The notes: generated by a model not told the origin, from the letters alone. A stretch of DNA of 64,000 nucleotides from Salminus brasiliensis (GCF_030463535.1 NC_132891.1:5272318-5336317); one strand, 5' to 3'; positions 37,033 through 49,363 are shown, counted from the first letter of the stretch. Program-made: numbers and translations.

Positions 37033-38905
37033 CTGTTATGAATGAATCAGCTCCTCAATTCTTTATGGGGGGGAAAAGAGAATGATATTAGAACCTGGAG
37101 TATTTATTTTTTCATTCTAGATAATACATGGAACAGGTTCGACTTACACACAGTGAGCAGTTCATTGTAAAACTGCCCATATGGCAGCCAGAATAGGTGA
37201 TAAAATCTGTTATTGCACTGTTGCAAGCATATGCGTGGGGTATAGTTTACTAGGATAACCAAAGATAGCAGTGTGTATACACAAATAGTCCCTGAGTGCT
37301 AGGCATGATAGAAAGCAGATGCGAAATTGGAAACTAGGACAACTGCCAAAACAGGTCATAAAATGACGATATTTTGTGGGAGCACTACTTAATCAAAGAA
37401 ACCAGTATCTGACGGCTTTTATATTGAAATTGGATGCTTATCATTATGTAATCCTTCATATAAAGCACATTTTTCTTGCTTATCAACCACAACATCTGCT
37501 ACATGAAAAGTCAGTCAGGGGAACCTGTTTTCTGTTCTGGAAACAGTAACAAGAGATGAGAGATGTGTCCTAGCCTACTCCTATAATGTATTTAATGTAT
37601 TTGACTGCTGTCACACATGGAAGTTTACTGTTAGGTCTTCTGGGAATGATGTCACACCCAAGTCCCAGTCAGCATTCCAGTCAGATGATCGGACACTATT
37701 ACAAAACATTGCCAAAAACAGTTCGCTAAAGACGTCAGAGTTTACCAGTGTTTTATAGAGAATCTAACCAAAAAAGTCCCAGCTCATCGATGTTAGCACT
37801 GTCCCAGGTTAGCATTGTTATCAATAACCAGTTCATAACTAAGCCTGACGCAGCATTTTTTGGAAACCCGCTGGAACGCTTGGAACACTCCAAGGCTTAT
37901 TACACACTAAGGCCTAATATTCACTAAAGTAACCACAGGGACTCTGAACAAACTGGTGGGGCTATTCTCTGGTAATAGAAGTTTGTAGTAACACTTTCAG
38001 CCTTTGCGGTCCTAGGCTTTTTAAGGGGTTATCAAGCCCCATTAAATAGACTGTATAACACTACTGCTTTTACTACTGTTGATGTGCAGAGCAGCCATCT
38101 TGGATTTTAAACTCGGGGTTGGTGAGGCCCTCTCGACTGTCCAAGAAGGAAACTGACTTGTGGGGGCGTTTCGGTTGAAATTTCCTCAGAAACTTAGAAA
38201 TTCTCACATCCCAGTTCCAATGTCCAATGCAGCTCAAATCAAGGCGATTTTAGTAGGCCATTTTTCTTGGTTTCTTTTTACCCCTTTGCTACATATCTTA
38301 GCAATGTTTCAGAACGCTTCACAGCCTGCGAAGAACTTTAAACCATAGTCTAACACACAGGTAGATGTTTCTTATACTAGTGATGTTTTAAAACAATGTC
38401 AATTTGGTACTGAACTGTATTGCAGCATATTGCTGAATTGTGAATAACATGCTAGTTTGAGGCGAATGTCAGATAGAGTCACTATAAACACAATGAGACT
38501 AAACTTTTATGTCAAATATCATACTCTTATCATATTAAATGCTCAATTATGCCACTTATTATGTCACAGTTTTAGCCATTTCTTGTTTTATGGTATTAAA
38601 AAAATCTAAATGCTGCTCTATCGAAGCGAGACCCCAACACTGCAAATGCAAATCGTGCATTTTCTCAATCAAACCGACTAAAAAAGACCTTTTTAATCAC
38701 AATTATTGCAAATGTGGTTCATATTTCTCTGAGATTAACTAGCTACATTTAACTTGGCTACTGAAGGCCTCTGAGACCCAGTCATGCTGTTGAGGCCATC
38801 TGCCCTGCACATTTTAAGGTGCCTTCTAGGTGCTCTTCTAGGAAGGCTGTGTACTGGATGTTGGAACATTGCTGTGAGGATTTGATTGCAGGGGGCCACG
38901 CACTC
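37033..38905 (-). other. klf15 putative intron 1
   Basis: No coding signal or repeat recognised apart from weak MITE-like words near 38860-38890 (acattgctgtgaggatttga). It would be intronic if the exon 1 model is right. Confidence 0.4.
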
Positions 38906-39335
38906 TGTTCGCTACTGGTTGACCAACTGGTCAAGCAGCTTGACCAGTATAACCAAGTTGGTTGACCAGTATGACCAGCATGACTGAGGTGCTTGACCAG
39001 TATGGCCAGTATGACCAATCTGGTTGACCTTCATGACCAAGGTGCTTGACTAGTATGACCAAGCTGGTTAACCAACTGGTCAAGCAGCATGACCAAGGTG
39101 CTTGACCAGCATGACCAGCGTGACCAAACAGTTTGAGCAACATACCCAAGGTGCTTGATCAGCATAACCAAGGTGGTTGACCAGCTAGTCCAAGCTTCTT
39201 GACTAGCATGACCAGCATGGCCAAACTGGCCAATCAGCACAAGCAAGGTGCTTGACCAAGCTAGTAGACCAGTAAGACCAGCATGACCAAAGTTCTTGAC
39301 TAGTATGATCAAGCAGCTTGACCAGTATAACCAAG
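38906..39335. repeat. TGACCA-rich minisatellite, block 1
   Basis: The block is made of ~20-22 bp units such as cttgaccagtatgaccaagc and ggttgaccagcatgaccagc, with inverted-repeat cores (ttgaccaactggtcaa). It ends in T-rich sequence at 39337-39357. It lies within predicted klf15 intron 1. Confidence 0.9.
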
Positions 39336-39540
39336 GTGTTTTTTTTTTGTTTTTTTTGAGGTGCCTTCTAGGCTGCCTGGCTCTCGCACCTACATTTCAC
39401 TCATCATCTCAATCTCAACACCTTCATTAGCTCACATGGAGAAGTTTGAAAGTTGGATACAGCAATCAGGGGAGCATTTCAAGAGCAAGAGAAGAGATTT
39501 TGGAACACTGGTCCTGAAGGGGAATGAGGGAGTTGAGACG

Positions 39541-39555
39541 AGCGCCCTCTGCTGC
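39541..39555 (-). promoter_or_regulatory. CTCF-like motif
   Basis: The reverse strand reads GCAGCAGAGGGCGCT, one mismatch from the CTCF core CCASYAGRKGGCRSY. It lies about 0.45 kb inside predicted klf15 intron 1. Confidence 0.4.
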
Positions 39556-39836
39556 TTTCTTCTCGCCATGACCGAGAGCAAACTTCTAAAGCAGTGTCAA
39601 CATGTGTCTGTGAGTGCGATCATGCAGCTCTTTGCACATAGTAAAATCCCCGTTGCCACATTTGTATGCATATACATGCAGGACTTCATGCAATTCTGCA
39701 GGTGTGCATGCAATTCTGCAAGACTGTAGGTGTGCAATCACACCGAGCATATGACTGCAGCCTGTTCTGCACAGATTAACTTCACAGCTGAAGAGAAAAA
39801 AAATAAATAATAATAACCACATGTACTCAGACCCAC

Positions 39837-39992
39837 CGTGTCTGTTGTTTTGGCTCCGAAGCTGAAGAAGGGGTCCTGTCCTCTCGTCCAAATTTGTCTC
39901 AGCGTGTAAAGTGACGTGGCTTTGCCCTTGAGACAAGCTTCTCATTGCAAAGCCGCGCGAGGCTGCTCATAGCTCCACCGCGTGCAGCAGCA
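39837..39992 (-). other. klf15: Predicted non-coding exon 1 of klf15
   Basis: This is the segment between a predicted start site about 30 nt downstream of a TATA box and a donor-like sequence (CACG then GTGGGT on the minus strand). It is GC-richer than its surroundings and contains several CpGs. It would be about 155 nt, and splicing to the acceptor at 37033 would remove a 2.8 kb first intron. The exon itself is inference, since no transcript evidence is available. Confidence 0.4.
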
Positions 39993-40010
39993 TTACTACA
40001 GTGCTGTCAC

Positions 40011-40090
40011 ATGACTGGCCTTATAACAGGCAGGGCTGGGGAAGGCTCGCCTGCTTTTCCGGCCGGGATTGGTTGGTGCCTGCTGAGGGG
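40011..40090 (-). promoter_or_regulatory. Candidate klf15 core promoter (CCAAT and TATA boxes)
   Basis: Read on the minus strand, a CCAAT box (CCAACCAATC, plus 40069-40078) is followed about 45 nt later by a TATA-like element TTATAAGG (plus 40019-40026). This is the usual spacing for TSS-proximal boxes and predicts a start near 39990. A CCCCCCTC Sp/KLF-like run sits just upstream of the CCAAT box, and an ACGTCAC CRE-like sequence (plus gtgacgt near 39910) lies downstream. The orientation and position, 3 kb upstream of the klf15 coding exon, fit klf15. Not verified by transcript data. Confidence 0.45.
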
Positions 40091-40209
40091 GGCTGGACTC
40101 TCCGACTGAGCCACATGCGAGCACTGCCTGCAGTAGAAGGCATTTGGGATTTTGCCTGGCACGAGCTCTGCCAAACATGTCAGTGCAGAACAATTTCATG
40201 CTGGTCCAG

Positions 40210-40248
<39 letters not shown>

Positions 40249-40349
40249 CAGAAGTTTGTAGACACGTGCTCTCCCAATGTTCCTCAAGGGTATTAATAGA
40301 GAGTTTGTTCCCCCACATGTTCAGAGCTCTTCTAGGAAGGTTCTGGTCG

Positions 40350-41050
40350 CTACTGGTTGACCAACTGGTCAAGCAGCTTGACCAGTATAACCAAGGTGGT
40401 TGACCAGTATGATCAGCATGACTGAGGTGCTTGACCAGTATGGCCAGCATGACCAATCTGGTTGACCTTCATGACCAAGGTGCTTGACTAGTATGACCAA
40501 GCTGGTTAACCAACTGGTCAAGCAGCATGACCAAGGTGCTTGACCAGTATAACCAAGCTGGTTGACCAGCATGACCAGCGTGACCAAACAGGTCAAGCAA
40601 TATACCCGAGGTGCTTGATCAGCATAACCAAGGTGGTTGACCAGCTAGTCCAAGCTTCTTGACTAGCATGACCAGCATGGCCAAACTGGCCAATCAGCAC
40701 AAGCAAGGTGCTTGACCAAGCTAGTAGACCAGTAAGACCAGCATGACCAAAGTTCTTAACTAGTATGATCAAGCTGGTTGACCAACTGGTCAAGCAGTTT
40801 GACCAGTATAACCAAGGTGGTTGACCAGTATGACCAGCATGACTGAGGTGCTTGACCAGTATGACCAATTTGGTTGACCTTCATGACCAAGGTGCTTGAC
40901 TAGTATGACCAAGCTGGTTAACCAACTGGTCAAGCAGCATGACCAAGGTGGTTGGCCAGTATGGCCAGCATATGACCAAGATGCTTGAGCAGTAAGACCA
41001 GCATGACCAAACTGGTCAATTGTCATGCTCAGGTTGTTTGTGCTCATAGA
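40350..41050. repeat. TGACCA-rich minisatellite, block 2
   Basis: It repeats block 1 in the same orientation and order (e.g. caagcttcttgactagcatg, gccaatcagcacaagcaagg), then adds a further partial higher-order copy from about 40780. It lies just upstream of the proposed klf15 promoter. Confidence 0.9.
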
Positions 41051-41144
41051 CCAGCTAAACCATCAAACTTCAAACTTGGTTGATTGATTTTGGATGGTCA
41101 GTTCTGCCACTTTAACTAAGCTCCATACAATACTTGACCTCACT

Positions 41145-41448
41145 GATGCTCATTGGATGGAGCTCCAACCATTATTTCAGAGAACACAGCTCCTCCACTG
41201 CTCCACAGCTCAACGCTGGGGGGCTTTATACCCCTCCACTAGCCCACGCCTGGCATTAAGCAGCATGGTGCCTTTAGGCTCATATTTATCTGCTCCAGAG
41301 AGTCCTATTCTATTGGCAGTACTTCTCTACAGGGACTAGACCAGCTGTGTGTATTTCTGCACATCTGTAACAGCAATAGGTGCAACTTAACATAGCTAAA
41401 TGCATTTATTAGAAGGGGTGTCCACAAACATTTGGACATATAGTGTAT
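41145..41448 (+). mobile_element. MITE family 1, 5'-truncated copy
   Basis: It begins inside the element (cattggatggagctccaacc) and keeps the full 3' terminus, ending gacatatagtgtatg. Confidence 0.7.
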
Positions 41449-42479
41449 GCAGAGCCATTGGAGCTTCAATTACAGCTCAAAGCTCAACTTCCCTTGGATG
41501 TCCCTCGCTGTCTTCAAACACTCGCGTTGTAATTGACCTGAGACACGTCTGTATCTCTGTAATACGTGTGTTTTGTCCAGGTATCAGAAAGTCTCTGTAG
41601 TTAGGTGTCAGCACTGACTTCTGTTTCTGGCAGTATCTTAGTTCAAAGGTGTCTTTAGTGCCTGTTTGCTCTAAGTAGGGATATATTTTCTAAGTGGACA
41701 ACAAAGCACTTTTGGAAAGCTGTCTAGATAAGAGCATTTGCTAAATGGCTTAAACGTACTGGGTTCAAATTCTCCTTCCATCACCACTCTCCAGACTGTT
41801 CAGTTTTATAGTAAACTAGTGTAATGTAGTGAATAGGGATTACTGAAAGTTACTGAATGGACCAATCATGAGATGAATTCGTGGAGCCAAATATCAAAGC
41901 CAAAATAAGAGAGCATGCTGGGATCGAAGCAACACCGACCTAATGGATGACCTCATTTCTTATGTACTACGACTACTTGACTAATGTTGAGGACTGAAGC
42001 CAGATGTCTCCGGATCCTCCACAGACTTGCTTGCGAAATTTCGACCAGCAGTAGTCACTGTATAACATCTTATAAATCCCTGTAAGATTTATGAGATGTT
42101 ATAACTAGAACTGTCATGTTATGGCGTTAATTAGGCCGCTGTGTAACAGATGGGGTGTGTGTGTTGGACTGCAGAGTAAGACAGCTAAAGGGAGTTTATA
42201 GAGCAAGAGTCCAGATTCAGAGCCCATGTATAATGTGTCCATTTGCACCAGTGTTGGGTATTGGTTATTATGCAAAAGCACATTTTTCATATATCTTCTG
42301 TTGACTCTCGACACCTTACTGCACTGAAAACAAGAAGAAAAGGGCCAAGTAAAATAAACAAGGTTAAAAATCTATCAAGAAATTATAATAATATTAAAAA
42401 ATTATAGAAATGTATAGAAAAACAGTTTAGCAGGATGTAAAAAGTCCTCAGCAGATCTGTTAGTGAGTTTGGTACTGCC

Positions 42480-42700
42480 AATTAACCCACCCATTTGTAG
42501 CTCCCTCCCTACATCAGCACACCACCCTTAGCCCCGCCTTGTCATTAGTGTTCCCACCTGTGCCTCCTCTGTTGCCCTGCCCTCTTGTTAGTCTCAGGTG
42601 TTGCATGTTGGTCTTTGTATGGGTACTCCCTTTGTTCCAGTGTTTGTTTGTCTGGTCTTGTTCATGTTCATGTGCCTTCATGGCAGTTCACAGTTTGTTG
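42480..42700 (+). mobile_element. Possible LTR fragment
   Basis: The cacctgtgcctcctctgttg...tctcaggtgttgcatg and repeated tgtttgttt/ttcatgttcatg composition resembles the putative LTR at 2.3-3.0 kb in style. No internal coding region is present. Weak support. Confidence 0.25.
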
Positions 42701-42774
42701 GCTTGGCCTGTTTAGCCTTTGTCTGGTTCTTTAGCTTGTTAACCTGCAATTCAGTCCGATTCCTCCTCCAATGC

Positions 42775-42970
42775 GACATTGCCAAGGAAGCACCGGGTCT
42801 ACAGCTCTACTGCACCAGCTAACAGATGCCTGTGCCGGCCAATATCTCTTAAGAGTGATGATGGGGGAGAGCACCATCTACCCACCCACTGCCAATTGTA
42901 CTCTCTCAGACTTCCGGCATTGGTAGCAAAGGCCGAAGTGGTATTGTATTAGACCGCCAAGCACCACCTG
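42775..42970 (-). mobile_element. SINE family B fragment, reverse orientation
   Basis: accagctaacagatgcctgt and gagcaccatctacccaccca are the complement of the gctggtg...ggtggcgct blocks of the other copies. Confidence 0.5.
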
Positions 42971-43479
42971 TCCTGCTTAGCGCTGTTCCCAAACTAGGCT
43001 GTGATGTTCCTTGTGAGCATGTTTTCAATGGTGCAGGTGTAGAAGTTCTACAGCAACCAATTGGAGGGCAGTCTGAAGTCCCTCTGAAGCATCTGAGGTT
43101 ATAGAGACGCTGACGGGCCCTCTTCAGCCTGGAAGTTGATGTGGCAGGACCATAACAGGTCCTCTGAGATGTGAACTCCAAGGTTCACAGGCTCCTTTGC
43201 AGACCCATTGATCCAGATTAAAACTGATCAAACCCTGGCCCTCAAAGCCTTCAACTATTGACAGCTGAAGATCTGATCTGAACAGCTGTTATTATGGTCA
43301 ATCATGAGCAAAAGTTCCTGTGTTAAGTAGTGGTGTCCCTTCAGCTGGTTGTGAGGTCCTTAAGTCACCAACGCTCCAGCAAGAGTGATTTATTACCAGA
43401 GTATGTCAGATATTTAGTATCTACCTGTTTGTTAACATGTGTGATGAATAGCAGTCCAGCTGGCCGTCAACGTCAATAG

Positions 43480-45180
43480 ACGATGTTATCTGGTTGAACG
43501 TAGGTCATGATGCCGGGTGAAAAACATTCAATGTCAGGACAACCAACGTCAGTTTAAAGTGGAATAGTGACGACAGCTGACGTTGATACTTTTATTGGTT
43601 TCAAGTGGTGATGTTAAGCAAGCAAAATCCAACGTCTTCCAAATGTCACACCCTTTATAATGTAATGCCAATGTTATATTGATGTAAAATACCAACATTT
43701 ACATGTATGGTGACTAAAACTCAAAGCCTGCTAAGCTTTATAATGTTAATGTCTAGACAATGTGAAGTCCTGGTGTTAGGTAATCAAACTTTAACATCTG
43801 TACAATGTTATAGCTTGTGGTCAAACCAATGTTGGTTTTTGAGAGATATGTGACTTTGATTTCCAAATAAAAAATTTACATCTGTACAATTTTGTAGCGT
43901 AATGTCAACCCAATGTTGCTTTTTGGCGGATATGTGACTTTGATTACAACCAGAGTTCAACATCTACAACGTTGGAGCTTGATGTCAACTGAATGGTAGT
44001 TTCTGACAGTTATGTAAGTTTGATTACATCAGAATTCAATGTCTGTACAATGTTGGATGTCAACCCAGTATTGTTTTTTATGGATATGTGACTTTGATTG
44101 CAACTAAAAATCCACATCTGTACAATGTTGGAGCTTGATGTCGACCCAATGTTGGTTTTTATGGATGTGTGACTTTGTATAGATGTTGAATTTTGGTTGG
44201 AACGCAATGTCTGAGCTTGACATCAACCCAATGTTGGTTTTTGAGGAATATGTGACTTTGAATACAACCAGAACCAACAACATTGGAGTGTAATGTCAAC
44301 TCGATGTTGATTTTATGGATATGTGACGTTGAGCCAACCAAAGTTCAACATCTATACAATGTCTGAGCTTGACATCAACCCAATGTTGATGTTTGAGGAA
44401 TATGTGACTTTATTTACATCCAATTTTACGTCTGTACAACATTGGATTCCGATGTCAACCCAGTGTTGTTTTTTGACAAATATATGACTGATTACAACTG
44501 AAATTCAACATCTGCACAATGTTGGAGTCTGATGTCAACCAAATGTTGTTTTTTGACAAATATATGACTTTGATTACAACCTAAATTTAACGTCTGTACA
44601 ATATTGGAGTCTGATGTCAACCCACTGTTAGTTTTTGACAAATATGACTTTGATTACAACCAAAATTTAACATCTGTACAACGTTGGAGCCTGATGTCAA
44701 CCAAATGTTGTTCTTTGACAAATATATGACTTTAATTACAACCAGAATTCAACATCTGCACAATGTTGGAGCTTCATGTAACATTTACAGCATTTAGCTG
44801 CTACTTAAGTGTCACTAAAGTGGGTCAATGTAGAGTTAGGAATCTTGCCCAAGGACTCTTACTGGTGTAGCACAGCATCACCACCCATACCAGGAATCCC
44901 AGTTATCTATAAGGTGTGGAAGCTCACAGACAGGTGATGTTATTGATTGCATCACACCAACTACTAACTACTGATGTCAACCCAGTCTTGTTTTTTGATG
45001 AACTTTGATTTCTGACCAAAATTCAGGGTCTGCATTGGAGCTTAATGTCGATCTAATGTTGGGTTTTGATGGATATGTGACTTCAATGTCCAACCAAAAT
45101 CTATTGTCTGTACAACATTGGATTTTGAAGTAAACTTGAGTTTAATTTCGTACTAAAATTCAACACCGGCCTCCAAAATC
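43480..45180. repeat. Degenerate ~80-bp satellite array
   Basis: The consensus contains gttggagcttgatgtcaacc, caatgttggtttttgacgga, atatgtgactttgattacaa and ccaaaattcaacatctgtac. Measured spacings of the ctgatgtcaa marker near 44529, 44611 and 44691 are 82 and 80 bp. About 20 units, interrupted at about 44776-44965 by an unrelated repeat. Confidence 0.85.
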
Positions 45181-46117
45181 TTTCTGACGTCAAACCGATG
45201 CCCGGCACCTGCTGAGAGAGTGAAAGCTTGCATAGCCGTGAGTTAGAAGAACCACTAATGTGCTAAGAACTGCAAAGTCTTTAAGTGTTTAAGTTGTCCA
45301 CAGTGATTTAGCGACGCAGCCTCTCGACAAGAAATCTGAAAGACAGCTTCAGTTTTGAGTCCAGCTCATAATCGATGTACAATTAGGATCCACAGAATTT
45401 AGTGCCCAGCTCCTGGAGATCAACTGTTCTCCAGACTTTCCACAGCAGCTCTCCCAAACCAGATCCATTTTATCATAAGGAATTTAGAAGAGCCAAGTGG
45501 GTTTGGTCAGTGTTGGAACCAGTCTGAGTCTCCAGGCTAATGTACCACGGCAATAAAATTTGAGTGAAAGGAGAAGCATGTTTCAGAAACCAATCGAACG
45601 ACCACAGAGAGCCTGATTTACTGTGCTCTCCCCTTTCTTCGTGTGCGGTAGGCCTGCACACACATAACCTCCACTCTGTCCTGCACTGAATACAGATGTC
45701 ACTGTTTAACCCTATCAAATCGTACATCTCCCTGGCGACATTCAGATATTTCGCCGATGGCCCATTTGAACTGGTTGTACTCTGCTACCAGAGGAGTTAC
45801 GAGGCATGCATATTCACAATAGTCATAGTAAAATGGTTCAGCATGGAACTGAAGCTTTTCTGTGACCTTATAAAAGATGCACCGTGCTGTCTTTATTGTT
45901 GGATACACTGTGGGGTGTGTACACATTCAGAGTGCACCGCAGATCCATGAGTGCTTATTATTTTGTCGTAGTCTTTCTTATCAGGGTGGCACGGTGGTGC
46001 AGCAGGTTGTGTGTGCGCCGCACACCTCCAGGGGCTTGGAGTTCCATGTGGGCGTCCTCCCAAAAATACACAATAATGCTAGGCTAAATTGGCCCTACAG
46101 TCTCACTACACAAAATA

Positions 46118-46985
46118 ATGGCTACAAAGGGTTCTCTTTGAGTGATGCCATAGAAGAACCCCTTTTGGTTCCAGTGTGAAGAACCTTTACATTGACTTCT
46201 TTAAACATTTAAAAGGTTCCTCCCACATACACTATGTGGACAAAAGTATTCGGACACCTGCTCATTTATTGCTTCTTCCGAAACCAAGAGTATTAATAAA
46301 AAAAAGAGTAACTGCCTCTACTGTCCAGAGAAGAAGGCTTTCTACTAGATTTGTGGAACATTGCTGGGAGAATTTGATTGCATCCAGTGACAAGAGCATT
46401 AGAGAGGTAAGGACATTGGATGATCACCATCCCACCTCACCTTCAACTCCCCAACTCATCCCAAAAGTACTGGATGGAGCACCAACCATCCATCATTCCA
46501 GAGAACACAGTTCTTCCACTGATCCACGGCTCAATGCTGGGGGCTTTTTAGTCCATTCCTGGCATTAGGCAGCATGGTGCCAATAGGTTCATGTTTATCT
46601 ACTACGGAGTCCTGTTCTATTGGCAGGACCTCTCTACAGGTACTATAAGGGGTGTCCACAAACATTCAGACATAGTCTCTCATAATCTCTTCTAGAAAAG
46701 AACAATTATGGAACCATAAGTGGATCTGCTGTGGCATCAAAACTCAGAACTCGTTATAGGACACTCTACAAAGGGTTCTTTGAGGAATGCCATAGAAGAA
46801 CCACTTTTGGTTTCATGCAGAACCATTTTTATAAAAGAACTATGAGTGTGAAGAACCTTTACATTGACTTCTTTAAATCTTTGAAAGGTTCTTCACATGT
46901 TCTTCACATCTTGTTAAAACCAAATATGGTTCTTCTATGGCATCAATCAAATAAACCCTTAATAGCACCTCTATTTTTAAGGGTG
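46118..46985. repeat. aagaacc/ggttctt palindromic repeat, interrupted
   Basis: The blocks gggttctctttgagtgatgc, catagaagaacccc, gtgaagaacctttacattga and ggttcttcacatgttc...ggttcttctatggcatcaat are arranged as inverted repeats. The same family forms the array at 27.1-27.97 kb. Confidence 0.6.
46230..46676 (+). mobile_element. MITE family 1, nested inside another repeat
   Basis: It starts cactatgtggacaaaagtat and ends acattcagacatagt. The flanks on both sides are the aagaacc-type repeat, so this is a secondary insertion. Confidence 0.75.
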
Positions 46986-47201
46986 TAGGAGAATTGACTG
47001 GGTTAAATTGCCCCTAAGGTATGAGCGAATGGGGGCATGAGGTACCCCGCACCAGACTGGCATTCTGTCCTGGTGGAATTTCTGCCTTATGCCCAATAAT
47101 TCCAGCTAGGCTCTAAACCCACTGTGACCAAACAGACCAAGAAGAAGCAGAAAAGAGGATGGATGGATGTTTTTTCTAGTCTAGTACAGGAGCTTAATTT
47201 A

Positions 47202-48320
47202 CATTTACATTGACGGCATTTAGCAGACGCTCTTATCCAGAGCGACCTACAGAAGTGCTTCACTGTTTACTGGGCAGTCCCAATATTTAGCGACTTTTCA
47301 GACTTTTCCCTCTAGCAACCTTTTTTTTAAGTGACTACTGACAAATATAGCGATTTTCTGGTGTTATTGGAGACTTTTGGAGACTTTGGGAGACTTTAAG
47401 GTGAACACACATGTTCTTAAGTTACTCTCCTCAGCAGCAGGGGCAGTCACAGCTCCACGTCCACACTGCAAATGAACTGCGCATGCCCAAAGCCGCCGCA
47501 GACCCCGCCCCCTATTTACAGCACGGGATGTAAATATAAATGCAGTCTCAGTCACTCCCTCACCTCAAAACTAGCAAAAAATTATAAAAAAAAAAGAAAA
47601 CAAAAAAAACTAAGTAACTCTACATAAGGGTCTCTTTTAAGGTCACTTTGCCGGACCCAAGCAGGGATAAAGGAGGAGGGTTGAGCGTAGCAGTAGCAGT
47701 TCCACCCCACATAACAGTCTTTTCATTAAATTGAATATGCTATCATTTAACAACACAGGACAAAATTGAGTTATGTAATTAACGTAAAAATGATTTATGT
47801 AATGTGGCTCTAGACAAAGCATTAAAGTCTCTTTTATACTCACCTTTTGTCTTCCACAGTGTTTTCCCTTTATTCTTCAGCTGTAAATACAAACAAATGG
47901 ACAATTATGCAAATTAGGTGATCATCAAACATCATTTAGCGACTTCTAGTGACTTTCAGGACAGCCAATAGCTACTTTCCTTACTGAGGAGTTGGCTGTC
48001 TTGACTTTGTAGGCCAGCGTCAGGGGGTTTGAATCGGATGTGGGCAGCAGCTACAGCAGGAAGCCAGTGAAGAGAGAACGCAGCAGCAGAGGATGTTGAA
48101 CATGGCTGAACTTAGGAACGTTGAAGACGACCCGTGCTGCTGCATTCCGAATCGACTGCAGGGGCCTGATGGTGCGCAGAGGAAGACCAGCCAGGAGAGA
48201 GCTGCAGTAGTCAAGTCTTGAAGTGACCAGAGACTGAACATCTGAGCACCTGGGTGACTCTGTGCATGTGTAGATGGAGTGACCAGCAAGATCATTGTGA
48301 AGTACAGCAGTTCCAGGGAT
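47202..48320 (+). repeat. Third copy of the cagacgctc-headed repeat, split by an insertion
   Basis: The head catttagcagacgctcttat (47218-47237) breaks at about 47282. The downstream body resumes near 48003 (gtaggccagcgtcagggggt...ggaagaccagccaggagaga). The intervening 47283-48002 contains repeated tagcgacttt/tagtgacttt motifs near its edges and looks like a separate, unclassified insertion. Confidence 0.45.
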
Positions 48321-48451
48321 GTACAGCAGCTCCTATAGACAGAATAATGTTCGGCCTATAGTAGAAGACCTGAATATGCACTAGGGGTGTAAGAAAATAT
48401 TAATAAATGTATGTATATATATATATATACTTACATACATACATACATACA

Positions 48452-48652
48452 TTGGGCTATCGATAACAGGGTTGTGGGTTCGATTCCCAGCTTGGCAAGC
48501 TGCCACTGTTGGACCCTTGAGCAAGGCCCTTTACCCTCTCTGCTCTGGGTGTGTGTGTGTGTGTACTCACTGCCCCTAGTTCACAAGTGTGTGTGTGTGT
48601 GTGTTCACAACCACAGATGGGTTAAATGCGGAGGACACATGCACCTTTACCT
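48452..48652 (+). mobile_element. SINE family A, A-box-truncated copy
   Basis: It starts at gggctatcgataacagggtt, has a consensus B box (gggttcgattccc) and the same body, and is interrupted by TG runs. It follows a tacatacatacata tract. Confidence 0.7.
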
Positions 48653-48760
48653 TTGAAGTACTATGATATTAGTGCTGTATCCAAGGATTTTATTGGAATG
48701 ATTTACATGGAAGGACCGAAGGCAGACAGGGGTTCATTTAGTGTTGCGTTTGAACTCTGA

Positions 48761-48775
48761 CCACTAGAGGGCAGT
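48761..48775 (+). promoter_or_regulatory. CTCF-like motif
   Basis: CCACTAGAGGGCAGT matches the CTCF core consensus at all 15 positions, between klf15 and the visible cfap100 exons. Confidence 0.4.
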
Positions 48776-49363
48776 GTTGTACACTGTCTTTAGATCCCAC
48801 TGTTCTGATTGGATAAAGAGTAAGCTTTTCTTTTACTCTTATTTTATGAAAATGATAAAATATCATATAATTTGATGCAAAAAATTGCAATATCGTCTTG
48901 CTTGCAGTATCGCAATACATAGCAATATGTTGAATCGTAACCCCTGTATCTCCAGGTTCTTACACACATACACAGCCCTAATCTGCACATGGTTGTCCCG
49001 CTCTACCTCTCTAATGCCCAGCAGGCCCACTCCTGGAGTGCTTCCGCCCACCTCACTGCAACCTCCTCCAGTGCACCTCCGTAAGAAAAAAGGCCAAATC
49101 CAAACACAGGCAAGCAAACCAGGCTGAACCTGCGCCGAGACTCTCATGTAATGTTTTCTACATGTTAAAAGCGCCAGGAAATCACAGCATGACGGCAACC
49201 TGATGGCAGCCTGCCACTCAGAGCCCCTCCGTTTAATACAGTCTTAGACAGATTAGCGCGTCTCTGGAACGGGCCAGGGTGTCATCCTCTTTAAAGGATT
49301 ACCACGCAGCCTTTCGCCCACTTCCCCTAGCATGTTGACTGGGTCATGTGCATGTGAGCTTCA

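Larger units (their letters stand above)
45986..47165 (+). mobile_element. SINE-like element split by nested insertions
   Basis: The head gtggcacggtggtgcagcag...gagttccatgtgggcgtcct (45986-46100) and tail accagactggcattctgtcc...aatgattccag-type sequence...aggatggatgg (about 46985-47165) belong together in fish elements I recall. The middle is an aagaacc-type repeat holding MITE family 1. A taaattg(g)ccc motif occurs at both junctions (46084 and 47004). Confidence 0.5.

Noticed and set aside
39361..39729. 122-codon plus-strand frame beside the proposed klf15 promoter
   Set aside because: No family recognised, and no splice sites linking it to cfap100.
38782..41047. Series of minus-strand frames rich in Trp, His and Gly
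   Set aside because: By-products of the TGACCA-rich minisatellites.
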